A stretch of DNA of 64,000 nucleotides, taken from Gentiana macrophylla. Taxonomy: Eukaryota; Streptophyta; Magnoliopsida; Gentianales; Gentianaceae. The notes beneath the pieces are model-generated. The model was not told where the DNA came from. It saw only the letters and a program-made list of their open reading frames with translations, and made no database searches. This document shows, one piece after another, positions 45,650 to 57,484 of this stretch; position 1 is the stretch's first letter; every line of letters begins with the position of its first letter. The stretch spans positions 79,658-143,657 of the forward strand of contig JAOBSW010000394.1 of the NCBI GenBank assembly GCA_026214975.1. Direction: 5' to 3'. Both the position numbers and the translations under genes were made by a program.

Positions 45650-46440
45650 TTTTGTATCTCAATTTAGCCACAAGAAGTACCCAGCTTCTTGAAATAATAC
45701 ATACAGACATTTGTGGACATTTTGATGCTCCCACTTTTGGAGGCAAAAGGTATTTTATCACCTTTATCGATGATTATTCATGTTACCGTTATCTATACAT
45801 TGTTGCATGATAAATCTCAATCTGTGGACACTTTACAAATGTTCATAACTGAAGTCGAGAGACAACAAGATCGAAAAGTGAAAATCATAAGGCCAGATAG
45901 AGGTGGTGAGTTTTATGGAAGGTATGACGAAACATGACAACATCCTGGACCTTTGCAAAACTTCTCCAAAAACTTGGAATTATTGCGCAACACACAACGC
46001 CTGGATCTCCATGGCAGAATGGTGTCACAGAAAGGTGAAATCGTACGTATATGGAAATGGTTAAATCTATGATGAGTCATGCTGACTTACCCAAATCATT
46101 GTGGATTGATGCTTTACGCACAACTGTTTACATTTCAAATAGGGTTCCCAGTAAGGAAGTTCCGAAGACACCTTTTGAACTGTGGAAAGGGTGGAAACCT
46201 AGTTTGAAACATCTCCAGATATGGGGTTGCTCAGCTGAGGCTAGAATTTACAATCCACAAGAAAAGAAATTGGATTTTAGAACAGTTAGTGGTTACTTCA
46301 TCGGTTACCCAGAAAAATCCAAAGGATATAGGTTTTATTGCCCTAACCATAACACGAGAATAGTTGAAACCAGTAATGCTATACTCTATGAGAATGGCGA
46401 AATTAGTGGGAGTGCTAAAGTTCGAGATGTGATCATAAAG
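45650..46440 (+). mobile_element. Outer copia relic, integrase part
   Basis: Plus strand. Reads IIHTDICGHFDAPTFGGKRY, FITFIDDYS, then RPDRGGEFYG and GIIAQHTTPGSPWQNGV before a shifted [18 protein letters not shown], with [11 protein letters not shown] and [11 protein letters not shown]. The integrase catalytic Asp/Asp/Glu surroundings are partly present but in broken frames. It stops at 46440, where the nested element begins, and resumes at 51483. Confidence 0.88.
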
Positions 46441-46809
46441 TGAAGAGAGTTTGAGAATGTGTTAACACAAGAGTAAACTTCAACTTAGTTTATTCATTGA
46501 TATGAAAGGTGTATAAATAGATACAATTGAGAGAGAGACTAGCTAGCTAGCTTTAGGCGCCACTTGAGTATGTAGATGTGGGCGGCAAGCATGCAAAAAG
46601 TAAAAGTAAAAGCTATGTCTATGACATAAAGTAAACTAGAGTTTGACATATTAATTGTTTATATGTATCACAATTAATATGTCTTTTACAAATAAATAAA
46701 GTGTACAAATAATATAATACACGAAATAGAGAATCTTGAACATGTCCTCAAAGAGAGCATATAAGAGCACCTCTTTGAGGCCGCACCTCTTTGAGGTAAT
46801 ATTTCCACA
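46441..46809 (-). repeat. 3' LTR of the nested copia element
   Basis: 369 bp, TGAAGAGAGTTTGAG...TTTCCACA on the plus strand, nearly identical to 51115-51477. A G-rich polypurine tract (GATTGAGGGGG on the element strand, 46810-46820) abuts it. Confidence 0.93.
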
Positions 46810-49800
46810 CCCCCTCAATCGGGTTTGTATATGTTAATGCAAACCAAGTTTGCTACTTAGTCTCTTTGAACATAAGAGGTGGAATAGCCTTGGTAAGGAT
46901 ATCGACATTCGATCTGCTTTGAGGAACATCTGGAGTTGAATAATCTTGGCATCAATCTTCTCCTTAAAAAATGTCTGTCAATGTCCACATGTTTGGTTTT
47001 GTCATGATGGTGGATCCTCTGCCATGCATAGTCTTTGAGTTATTATCACAGCAGAGTGTGATAGGTTCTTTGAAGAGGTGCTTTGAAGTTCAAGAAGTAC
47101 TCTTTTGAGCCAAAGAGCTTCACAAATGCCTAAGACAAGTGCTCTGAGTTCGAAACTTCAACCTCGCTTCTAGACACATGATGGGTTGTTTCTTGCTCCT
47201 CCAAGTAACAAGATTGCCCCATACATAGGAACGATGCACTGTGGTCGACCTTCTATCTATGTGGCATCCAAATTTCAATCAAACATCGATGTAGACGCTT
47301 GATGGATCTATCGCCAGACTTGGTGAAGTGTAACCCTTGGCCAGGAGTGGACTTTAAATACCTCGGTATCCTATTCACAACATCCCAATGTTGCTCGATG
47401 AGGCGGTGCATGAACCGACTAACCGATCGACACCATATGCAATATCGAGTCTTGTATGGGAGAGGTAGATGAGTTTCCTACAAGTCTTTGATATTGTTCT
47501 TTCTCGACAGTGAGTGTCACCATGTAGCGAGGTATGACCTGGGTCTACAGGGGATATAGTGAGTTTGCACCCCAAGCATGCCGATTTCTTGGGTGAGATC
47601 CGGTACATATTTCCTTTGGGAGACAAATGCCTTTCTTTGTTTCTTGCTACTTCCATGCCAAGAAAATATTTGAGAAAACCCAAGTCCTTCACTTGAAACA
47701 CCTTTGCCAGCAGAGTCTTCAAATGTTGGATCTCAGTAGAGTCATCTCCGGTGAGGATGATATCATCCACATAGACAATAATAATAGACCTCTTCTGGTT
47801 GGTTGTCTTGATGAACATAGTGTGATCGAATTGCATTGGTGATATCCAGCAGCTTTGACCACGCTTGTTAATTTTCCAAACCATGCCCTTGGTGATTGCT
47901 TTTGAGCCATATAGAGATTTCCTCGGTTGCACACCTTGCCTTGAGTATGAGGATTGATAAAACCAGGAGGTACATTCATATAAACCTCCTCAGTGAGGTC
48001 CCCATTTAGAAAAGCATTTTTGATGTCCAATTGGTGAAGAGGCCAGTCAAGTTGGACAGCTAGAGAGATCAGAACCCTGACAGTGTTGAGTTTTGCCACT
48101 GGTGCAAAAGTTTCCTTATAGTCAATGCCATAAGTTTGAGTGAATCCACGCTACCAATCGGCTTTGTACTTGTCAATAGTGCCATCGGCATTGTATTTTA
48201 TAGTGAATAACCATCTGCAATCGATCGTCTTCTTGCTTGCTGTGTGAGAGGTGTCAAATCCCAAGTATGATTATCCGAAGTCTTTGTCATCTCTGTTTTA
48301 ACAGCAGCCTTCCATTTATCATTTTGAAGGGCCTCCTGAATATTTTTAGGAATAGAGTGAGAGTCCAGGTCCTGTGAAAACATGGCAAAGGCAGGAGATA
48401 ACTTATCATAAGATAAATAAGAATGAATAGAATGATCAGTGCACGATCTCTTTCCCTTCCTAAGAGCAATAGGCCTATCATCAATGTCGCAGTCTTTGAG
48501 GATCTCAGAGATTGCCGAGTATTAGTAGGCTCGGGATCGCGAGGCTCTGGGTCGATGAGACTCTTGTTCAGGAGGTTCTTTGAGGAGTATTAGTCAGTAG
48601 AGAGTCGTGAGAGTCTCGAAGTTCGATCTCTTGAGGATCGATGGAGTTCTTTGAGGTTAAGAGGTTGCTTTGAGGAAGGGTTTAGGTCAATTTCAATCAG
48701 TTTCCATCGTTGAATGGCTCAAGAGGGTTTGCTGTAATAAGGGTCCTTTCAAAGAATTTTACATCCATAGAATTGTAAAATTTCTTTTCAATAGGGAATA
48801 ACACTTGTAACCTTTTTGTCCTTTGCATAACCTAGGAAAATGCACTTGTGAGCTTTAGGATCAAGTTTACTTCTGTGTTGAGCATGGATATACACAAACA
48901 CAGTACAACCAAAGATCTTTGGAGGCAACTGGGAAACAAGATGATGGCAGGAGTGTGTGGTCAGTAGGGTTTGGAGTGGAGATTTGAAACCTAACACTCT
49001 GCTGGGAAGTCGGTTGATTAAATAAGTTGCGATCAAGATAGCTTCACCCCACATATATTTAGGAACATGTGTGGTGAACATGATTGATCTGGCCATTTCC
49101 AAAGAGTGCTGTTCTTTCTCTCAAGAACCCCATTCTCTTTGAGGTGTTTCCACACAACCTCTTGATATGAACAATTCCTCTATCTCATCAAGAAGGTACC
49201 GAGATTAGACTCATAGTATTCTAGAGCATTATCGGTCTTTAAGATCTTGACCTTAGTATCAAATTGAGTGGAGACCATATGATAAAATTCTTGAAAGATA
49301 GGGCCAACTTGATTTGTCTTTCATTAAAAAACCCAAGTGTTCTGGTATGATCATCAATAAAGGTGACAAACCACCTTTTCCTGTTATACTTTTCACCCTA
49401 GAGGTCCCCACACATCATCTGTGTGTATTAAGGTGAAGGGTGAGGAATGCAAATGAGGTAACTTAGCATACACAGATTTTGTAAGTTTAGCAAATTAACA
49501 AATATCACATTGAAGGTCATTCAGATTACATCCTTTAAACAATTCAGAGTTAAAGATTTTAAGTAACCAAAACTTGGATGTCCTAATCTATAATGCCATA
49601 ACATGATATTGTCTAAAGTCTCAGAGAAGCAGTCGAGGCAGCATTCGGTCTTGATCCTCTGCCTTCACAGGTTGACGTAAACAATCCAACGCAAGGTTTA
49701 GCCTTCCCAATCACTTCTCGTGAAGTAGGATCCTGGAATGTGCACTCGATTCTCCTTAAAAACACACGGTCAATTCAAATCTTTAGTGAGTCTCTTGTGA

Positions 49801-51100
49801 GATATAAGATTGCGATCTAAGTTTGGAACAAATAGGACATCCTGTAGGCATATCTTATTAGTGAGTTTAACATTTCCAACACCTTTTGCACGAGAGATAG
49901 ATCCATCGGCAGCTTTTAATGTTATGAATTTGGTGACAAGGCATATAGTTGGTTATAAGGTTTTATTATTAGTACCATATGGGAGGATGCCCAGAATCAA
50001 CAATCCATGTTTCATTGCTAAGGAAGAGTAGAATTTACTCAGATGAGTATGAGTAGCAACATCAAGAGAGTGACTACCTTCCTTTTGTTGATTCAGAAGG
50101 CTTTGAATGCAACAAAGCGAGCATTCATCCTGTTGTCATTCTCTCCTCACCGATGTGTGCGCCTTGACTTTCCCCGATAGGTTTTGAGGTTTTGAGGAGT
50201 TAGGCTTGCCATGGAGCTCCAGCAGCTTGTCCTTGGTGTGATTTGTGCGTTTGCGGTGATCACGAAACGTTTTCCATTTTCTCGGTGAGGCTTCTGTATG
50301 TCTCAAAGAACCTCGGCAGCCTTGACGATCAGCAACGAGCGCAAAGACCTTCAGTAGGGTTGTCGGTAGGGAATTTGAAGCATGACTTTTCTCCTACTTT
50401 CTTCATGTTTGACTTCAAACAAACATGGATTTGAGATTTGGAAGAGGTTTGGTGGCAAGAATTCTTCCTCTAACATCATCAAGGGTAGGATTCGATCCAG
50501 TGAGGAACACGAATACTCTCTTCTTTTCTATGATGTCTTTATAAAGAGCAAACATCCTTGACATCATTCCATGAGTGAGTTTCTAACATATCTAAGTGTT
50601 GCCAAGCCTTAGATAGTTGATTGAAATATTGAGTTACTGAGACATATCCCCTTGCTCGCAAGTTTGAATCTGAGCTTCTAGTTCATATACCTCGGATGTA
50701 TTATCCTTTTTGAGTAAAGATCTCGGCATTATCTGCATTTCTTTGGCGTTATCATACATCATAAAGTTTTCACTTATCTCTTTTGTCATTGACCTCGTGA
50801 GGATGGTCATGAGTTGATTATTTGTTGTGTCCCATGCTTCAAAACCGGGTCGGGCCAAAGAAAGTGAGGTTTTGTTCCGCATAAGTATCCCATCTTACTT
50901 TGTCGAAATGTACATTTTCATAGACCTTGACCATAACAGATAGTTGTTACCATCAAGTCTATGGTTTGTATAAGAAGAGGAGTTGTCAAGATCTCCGATC
51001 ACCGAGGTCGCTTGAGAGTCTCTTGAGGTTGAAGTAATGTCGGATGTGGAAGACATTCTTTGAAATATGAGTTTTGCAAATGGAAAAGTTAGAACACAAA

Positions 51101-51114
51101 TGGCTCTGCTACCA
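51101..51114 (-). other. Primer-binding site of the nested copia element
   Basis: On the element strand TGGTAGCAGAGCCA immediately follows the 5' LTR. This is a one-base variant of the TGGTATCAGAGC sequence complementary to initiator Met-tRNA and fixes the element's direction as minus. Confidence 0.88.
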
Positions 51115-51477
51115 TGAAGAGAGTTTGAGAATGTGTTAACACAAGAGTAAACTTCAACTTAGTTTATTCATTGATATGAAAGGTGTATAAATAGATACAA
51201 TTGAGAGAGAGACTAGCTAGCTAGCTTGGGCGGCCACTTGAGTATGTAGATGTGGGCGGCAAGCATGCAAAAGTAAAAGTAAAAGCTATGTCTATGACAT
51301 AAAGTAAACTAGAGTTTGACATATTAATTGTTTATATGTATCACAATTAATATGTCTTTTACAAATAAATAAAGTGTACAAATAATATAATACACGAAAT
51401 AGAGAATATTGAACATGTCCTCCAATGAGGCATAAGAGCACCTCGAGGTCGCACCTCTTTGAGGTAATATTTCCACA
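51115..51477 (-). repeat. 5' LTR of the nested copia element
   Basis: 363 bp partner of 46441-46809. Most of the visible differences cluster in the GCTAGCTT-GGCGGCCAC region and in the stretch before GCACCTCTTTGAGG. Confidence 0.93.
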
Positions 51478-51482
51478 TAAAG

Positions 51483-52960
51483 GAAATAAGGGTACCCATC
51501 CCCTTTAACCATATTCCGAAAAGTAGGGAATCTTCCAATTGTTGAACCGTTGAACAATGAATAAAATCCAATAAATGATCAACAACTCCATGATGAGAAC
51601 ATCGCCAATGATAATATTGATATAACACCTCAGGAATCGGCATTAAGAAGATCTCAAAGACAAAAGAGATATGCTATTCACGATGATTATATGCTTTATC
51701 AAATAGAATATGAAGGGACAAGTAAAGATCGGTTTCGTTTTCACAAGCCATTAAGGATGTTAATTCTAGTAAGTGGATTGATGCCATGAAAGATGAATTG
51801 AAATCTATGAATGAAAATCAAGTATGAGAAGTCATTCAATTACCTTCACGACACAAACAGTTGGCTGTAAGTGGGTCTTCAAGACTAAGCGCGACTGTAA
51901 TGGTAATATTGAATGATATAAAGTCTGGCTTGTTGCCAAAGGTTTCAATCGAGAAAGAAGGCGTTGATTATAACGAGACTTTTTCCCTGTGTCCGAGAAA
52001 GACTCTTTAGTATTATCATGGCACTTGTAGCTCATTATGATCTCGAGTTACACTAGATGGATGTGAAAACAACCTTTCTAAATTGGAAGAAGAAGTCTAC
52101 ATGCGTCAACCTGAAGGCTTCATTATTGAAGGTCAGGAAGAAATGGTCTGCAAGCTTAAGACATCAATATATGGACCGAAACAAGTTTTGAGGCAATGGT
52201 ACTTAAAGTTTCATGGAACCATTAGTGTTTTCGGTTTCAATAAGAAACAATTGATCCTTGCATATACCTCAAGATCGATTGGGAGTAAGTTCATTTTTAA
52301 AAAAAAAAAAATTTGTATGTTGATGATATATTATTGGCCGTGAGTGATCTTGGTCTATTACACGAAACCAAGGTCGATCTCTTCAAGAACACTACAATGA
52401 AAGACACAGGCGAGGCTTTCTATGTGTTAGAGATCGAAATATTCGTGACAGGGCACTTAATATTTTATGATTGTCTCAAAAGCCTATGTTGATAAAGTTT
52501 TGGAAAGATTTGGCATGATGACATGTTCTTCCATTATTTTTCTAAAATTATTCCACAGAATGAGTTGGAACGTAAAGAAATGGAAAAACATCCTTATGCT
52601 TCTCTTGTATAGAGTTTACAGATGATGCATAGGTTTGTACAAGACTGACATTGTTCATGTTGTTGGCATCTTTGGTACATTTCAAAGCAATCAGGCATGT
52701 CTCACTAGAAAGTCGCTAAGATAGTCTTGAGATACTTAAAGGAACATGAATTACATGCTCACATAATGAAAATCAGGACACACCAGGTGATTGGTTATTG
52801 ATTTCGGATTTTGGAGGATAAGCTGACACCGGACTTTGAACTCTTGGCTACGTGTATCTTCTAAGCGGAGGTGCCGTATCACGGAAAATCCGAGAAGTCA
52901 TAGTTGACTTACTCATCCACCATGAATGTAGAGTATGTGGCATGTTATGAGGGCTGCGAC
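51483..52960 (+). mobile_element. Outer copia relic, reverse transcriptase to RNase H part
   Basis: Continues the element interrupted at 46440. Landmarks are SALRRSQRQKRYAIHDDY, a broken KWVFKTK- and VAKGF-like stretch near 51870-51960, EEVYMRQPEGFIIEGQEEMV, KLKTSIYGPKQ, and LYVDDILLA at 52315-52341 right after 13 A. Later pieces match the RNase H region (LRYLKEHELHAH, MNVEYVACYE). There are many stops. Its 3' end is rearranged into an inverted repeat, and no 3' LTR was found. Confidence 0.85.
52589..52784 (+). repeat. Inverted repeat, left arm (copia RT-RNase H)
   Basis: From CATCCTTATGCTTCTCTTGT to AATCAGGACACACC. It is the reverse complement of 53151-53343 with only scattered differences. 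Confidence 0.9.
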
Positions 52961-53150
52961 CTTGGGGACATGGATCTCTAAGCATGACATGATATCTAAG
53001 GAATCAAAACACATGGACCTTAAATATCGATTACTGAAGCAAGATGTTAGAAGATATTTGTTTGTCATTGAACATATATTGATAAATCTTATGGTAGAAG
53101 ATATTTGTTTATCCTTCAAAATCCGAAGTCTGAATAACCCGGTCACTGTG

Positions 53151-53343
53151 GGTGTCACGATTTTCAGTATGTGAGCATGTAATTCATGTTCCTTTAAGTA
53201 TCTCATTACTATCTTATGACTTTCTAGTGAGACATGCCTGGATTGCTTTGAAATGTACCCAAAGATGCCAACAACATGACTAATGTCAGTCTAGTACAAA
53301 CACTGTGCATCTTTGTAAACTCTACAAGAGAAGCATAAGGATG
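53151..53343 (-). repeat. Inverted repeat, right arm (copia RT-RNase H)
   Basis: On the plus strand GGTGTCACGATTTTCAGTAT ... GAGAAGCATAAGGATG, pairing with 52589-52784 across a 366-bp spacer that is itself copia RNase H text. A read-through transcript would form a hairpin with a stem of about 195 bp. Confidence 0.9.
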
Positions 53344-53344
53344 T

Positions 53345-53820
53345 TAAACATAAGTACAAAATAAATGGCGAACACGATGATTAGGAGCTATCCCCAAGAC
53401 CAGGAACATGGAAATTGACCGACTAGAATGTACTCAATATTCTTGCCCGAGAGTAGAAGCGGTGTCGGGGACCTTCAAGGATTCATTGTCTTTCCATGAA
53501 ATGAGTACTTAACCATGAACCATATCTTCAAATTTCTTTCTTTCTTTAGTTGATCTCTAATCATTATTCATTACTTTATCTTCATATACGTCATCACGTA
53601 TCACTTATCACTTATATTTATAAGAATTTTCCTGTGTTTATTAGGATGGTTCTAATTTATTGGAGAAATTGATCTTCCTCGTCCTTCAAAGCCATAGAAG
53701 CCGAAAAATAATAATTAAAACTCGATATGCTCGATACCATGATGAGAAATTGAAAAAAATAAAAATAATGAGAAAAACTAAAACACCTATTTTATTATTC
53801 TACTCAAGTCCATATAAAGG
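53345..53820. other. Short intergenic stretch, no gene seen
   Basis: Lies between the copia inverted repeat and the LINE. No LTR recognised. Confidence 0.45.
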
Positions 53821-53821
53821 T

Positions 53822-56239
53822 ATGGACATCTTTATTTTTAAAGTTGATTTTGAAAGAAGCGTTTGATTGTGTTAACTGGACTTTCTTGGATAATATTTTT
53901 AAAGAATATGGGTTTTGGAATAAAATGGACAAAGTGGATTCAAGGTTGTGTGTCTCGGCCAGAGCATCGGTTTGGTGGGTGGTAGTCCGTCAAGGAATTC
54001 AACTTGGAGCGAGGTATAAAGCGGGGAGACCCTTTATCCCATTTTCTTTTTCATTTGCCTAAAGGGTTGAACATTCGATGAAGGAAGCAATTGCAAAGGA
54101 AAAATATTTTGGGGTGCATATTGGAAGCGATCAAATTCGATTACTCATCTCCATATATGCGGATGACACGTTTTTGTTGGTAAATGGAGCATGGAAAATC
54201 TGAGGAACCTTAAAAGGATACTATCTTGTTTTGAAGCGAGATCTCGGGGTTGAAAATTAACATGGGAAGAGTTCATTGGCGAGGATAAAAGTTTCGGAGG
54301 AGGATATTAGCATTGCGGCACAAATGTTTGGGTGCAAGAGAAGTAAGCTACCTTTTAAATATCTGGGGCTTTGGGTGGGGCGAAATATGAAAAGAGTGAA
54401 GGCTTGGGAAGAGATCATCCAGAAATGCAAGGCGGAATTACGGGCTTGGAAATGGTCTTGTTTATCGGAAGGTGGTCGATAGGTTCTCTAAAAGCGGTTA
54501 TTAGTACTCTTCCGCTCTTATTTTTCTCCGTCTACAAGCCTTCTGAATGTGTGCTAAAAATTCTGGAAAGTGTGAGATCTTTTTTTTGGGGGCGGGGATG
54601 GGAACAATAAACATAAAATTGCGTGGGTTGAATGGAAAAAAATTCAAGCTCCAAAGTCTTTGGGTGGCATTGGGGTGGGTAGTTTAAGGTTACAAAATTG
54701 GTCGTTGCTTGGTAAATGGTGGTGGAGGTTTCTTTCGAACCGGGTGCGTTGTGGATAAAAGTAGTAGTGTTGATTTACGGTTTGGAGGATATTTGGTGTT
54801 TAGATAGTATGCGTTGGGGGTGGGAGGTGGGGGGGTTGGAGAGGTATTGTCGGCGTGGTTGATAATATTAAGAGGGCGGTGTTGATTTGTTGGGTTCGGA
54901 AAGGTAGGTGGTGGGGGACGGTAGTGGGGTGAGGCTTTGGGAGGATATATGGGTGGATAATGTTCCTTTAAAGGTAGTTTATCCTAGGCTTTTTAGGATT
55001 TCTTCAATCAAAGGAGGTATAGTTGCAAATGTTGTGGTTAGGGAGGGTGCTAGGTGTTCTTTTCGTTGGGAGTGGAGGAGAAGGTTGAGGGTTTTGAGGA
55101 GGAAGAAGTGAGCGAGTTGGAGGATTTAATTTGTTCGATTTGTGTTAATGCAGTCCTATGGATAAATTGAAATGGAATTTCGGCTCAAATGGCAATTTCA
55201 TGTGGCCTTTTGCGAAAAAAATTAGAATTGCTATTTTTTATAACGACTTTGGATCTAATGATCAAGCGATTGGGTGGAACAAACTACTACCCTCAAAGGT
55301 GAATTTGTTTATGTGGAAGACAAGTCTCAATAAGTTACCAACAAAACCAAATCTTATTCGACGTGGTGTGGCGGTTCAAGACTCTTTGTGTCGGTTTGTT
55401 ACAAGTTCGGCTTAAACGATTAACCATCTTTTTTTCGCTTGTGATGTGGCTTTATTGATCTGGTCTCACACCTTTAATTGGTGCAAGATCACAGGGCTCA
55501 ATGCATTCTCTTTTAATGATTTATGTCATATGAATGTTGGGGTAGCTTCATCGAGTTTGGATTCACGTTTGTGGTAGGCAATTGTTGAAATTACCTCTTG
55601 GGAGATTTGGAATACAAGAAACAAAATCATTTTTAGCTCTCCTGTATTAAACCTGAAAAGTTTGTTTAGAGATGTGCAGAGATTAACTTTTTCTTGGCTC
55701 TCGAGTGTTAAATGTCTCAAGAAACTAGACTGGAAAGAATGGATGGTGAATCCGATGAACGCAGCTACTTGAGTATTGTAATTAAAATAGTAGATCGATA
55801 TCCCTTTGTGTCATTTGGATCAACAAACTTGCAAAAGTTTTGGTTGCAGGTAAATGGATCGAATTGGATGAATGGGAAAATAAGTGCAAGTTCACAGGTG
55901 TAGATCAATTTAGTGCATGCTTTGAAATGGTCTATCTGGGAATCTATTTTGGATTTTTCGGAGGTGTAAACTTTATGGCTGTTTTTATAAAAGGAATGGA
56001 TCGAATCGAGAGCATGGGAAAACAAGTGCAAGTTCACAGGTGTGGTTCAAATTTTGTGCAGATGTTTTGAAATTGTCTTTTTGGAATCTATTTTGATGCT
56101 TTTATGGAGGTGTAAAACTTTATGTTGCTTTTAAATTGCACAAATTCGTTGTCGTTTAGAATTTTGATGATTTCCTAACATTTTATAATATGTTTTTAAA
56201 GATTCATTGATAATATAAATTTTGACTCTTAAAAAAAAG

Positions 56240-56268
<29 letters not shown>
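53822..56268 (+). mobile_element. 5'-truncated LINE with 3' UTR and poly(A)
   Basis: Plus strand, broken frames: FKVDFE(K)AFDCVNWTFLDN, GFWNK, a shifted ARASV segment, ISIYADDTFLL (catalytic YADD), KLPFKYLGLWVGRNM, KAELRAWKW, IAWVEWKKIQAPKSLGGIGV, VGDGSGVRLWEDIW, then the zinc-binding region (WNKLLPSKVNLFMWK, INHLFFACDVA). The 3' UTR contains a tandem duplication and ends in about 39 bases of nearly pure A (56230-56268). The endonuclease and ORF1 are missing, as is usual after truncated reverse transcription. Confidence 0.9.
55853..56125 (+). repeat. Tandem ~140-bp duplication in the LINE 3' UTR
   Basis: Units from 55853 and 55995, each starting AATGGATCGAAT, then ATGGGAAAA-AAGTGCAAGTT, CACAGGTGT, GGAATCTATTTTG and GGAGGTGTAAA. 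Both are downstream of the ORF2 stop. Confidence 0.85.
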
Positions 56269-56269
<1 letters not shown>

Positions 56270-56270
<1 letters not shown>

Positions 56271-57049
56271 AGTAAAAGTCTCTGTCTTATTGCCTTTATC
56301 TTTATCTATTACAAATCTTTAAAATTTTAAACAATTTACTAGAAATTTGAATATAAATAAATCTCTCAAATCTTATCTTCTTTTTGATTTGTAAAAATTG
56401 CTTTTGTAAACGAGTTGTCTTCTGGGCTAACAATTTTTTTGAGGCTTAATTACATCAAATTGAAGACAGTTACCAATACTTTTAAGCTAGTTACAAATTA
56501 GAAGCTCTATCTAAAGAAAATATTCTGCTAGTCAATATTCTATCACATTTGACTTAGGTGAGATTTGAAATTTTGTGTTTATCATCTGATTTATCGAGAA
56601 ATTGAGGTGAAAGTAAATTTTTTTTTTTTTTAAATTTTTTTTTTTGGTGATTAACCCATATATCCTTTTTCTTTTTTCTTTATTAAATTTTAGCCACCGG
56701 TAGCCAGAATATTTTTAGAGAGGTCCAACACTTGTTTTTTATTTGTTTGGGTGTTTGTCTTTGAACGGCCAAGCTCGAGACGTTTCATTTCTAATCGCTT
56801 GTTGAACTACCATCTATCCCGAATCGTGCCTACGAAGTCTATTAATATATATTTTTCACATTTTAATAAACGTAAAATTAAAAACTCTTTAGTGTCATTG
56901 TCTTGCCTCCATTTTACCGTATCTTTTGTCATCTACTTTGTTATAAAGTTAATTGTCTAAGTTAGATTTTTTTCAATTTCGATTCTGGATTTAAAAATTG
57001 ACTTTTAAAAGTTGATTCGATGTGATGTATCATTATAAGTTTGTTGGAA
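56270..57049. other. Intergenic DNA, no gene seen
   Basis: AT-rich, with T runs at 56610-56645. No coding or RNA gene signal. Confidence 0.5.
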
Positions 57050-57054
57050 CTTTG

Positions 57055-57428
57055 TGTTGTGCGAAAACACCCGAAACGAAAGTAAAAGTACAACGGAATA
57101 TAAATGGAAGAATAAGAACACATATTTAACGTGGTTCGGCAATTCGCCTACATCCATCGGAAACAGCAGTTTTTAGATTAGAGAAAAATTTACACACACA
57201 AATTTATCTCTCAGGATCCTCACTTTGTACTGAAACTAATACTTAGCTGAAAATGGGGATTAGATTACAGAGGAAGAGGTAGTTTATATAGGAGAAGATG
57301 GTGTCATATTTTCTTCCGTAGGATAACTTTTAGCAGCCATGAGAGACTTTTCCAAGAGTCATCATTTGAACAATTAGCCTCCATTTGAACAACTAATTAC
57401 ATGCTTGAAATGAGCCACAATTTCAACA
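57055..57428 (-). repeat. 3' LTR of the 57-64 kb copia element
   Basis: 374 bp, TGTTGTGCGAAAACACCC ... TTTCAACA on the plus strand. On the element strand a TATATAA box lies at 57284-57290. Very similar to 63589-63973. Confidence 0.93.
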
Positions 57429-57439
57429 ATCTCCACCTT
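57429..57439 (-). other. Polypurine tract of the 57-64 kb copia element
   Basis: On the element strand AAGGTGGAGAT directly before TGTTG of the 3' LTR, the classical copia plus-strand priming site. Confidence 0.85.
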
Positions 57440-57484
57440 CGCGAACTTTCCCCCAATGGAAAAATGCTGCTTCCATTTGCGCCC

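Larger units (their letters stand above)
46441..51477 (-). mobile_element. Nested Ty1/copia element with two LTRs
   Basis: Complete element, 5.0 kb, inserted in the outer copia relic with a perfect 5-bp target duplication TAAAG (46436-46440 and 51478-51482). Minus-strand order is right LTR (5' LTR), PBS, gag from ATG 51056 (MSSTSDITSTSRDSQATSVI, then NHRLDGNNYLLW, W-T-NNQL), integrase end (48788-49102, MEMARSIMFTTHVPKYMW), RT (47375-48099 with QLDIKNAFLNGDL and YVDDIILTG), degraded RNase H, PPT, left LTR (3' LTR). The LTRs differ by only a few substitutions and short indels, so insertion is fairly recent. The internal part nevertheless has many stops and frame changes, so it cannot encode its own enzymes. 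Confidence 0.93.
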
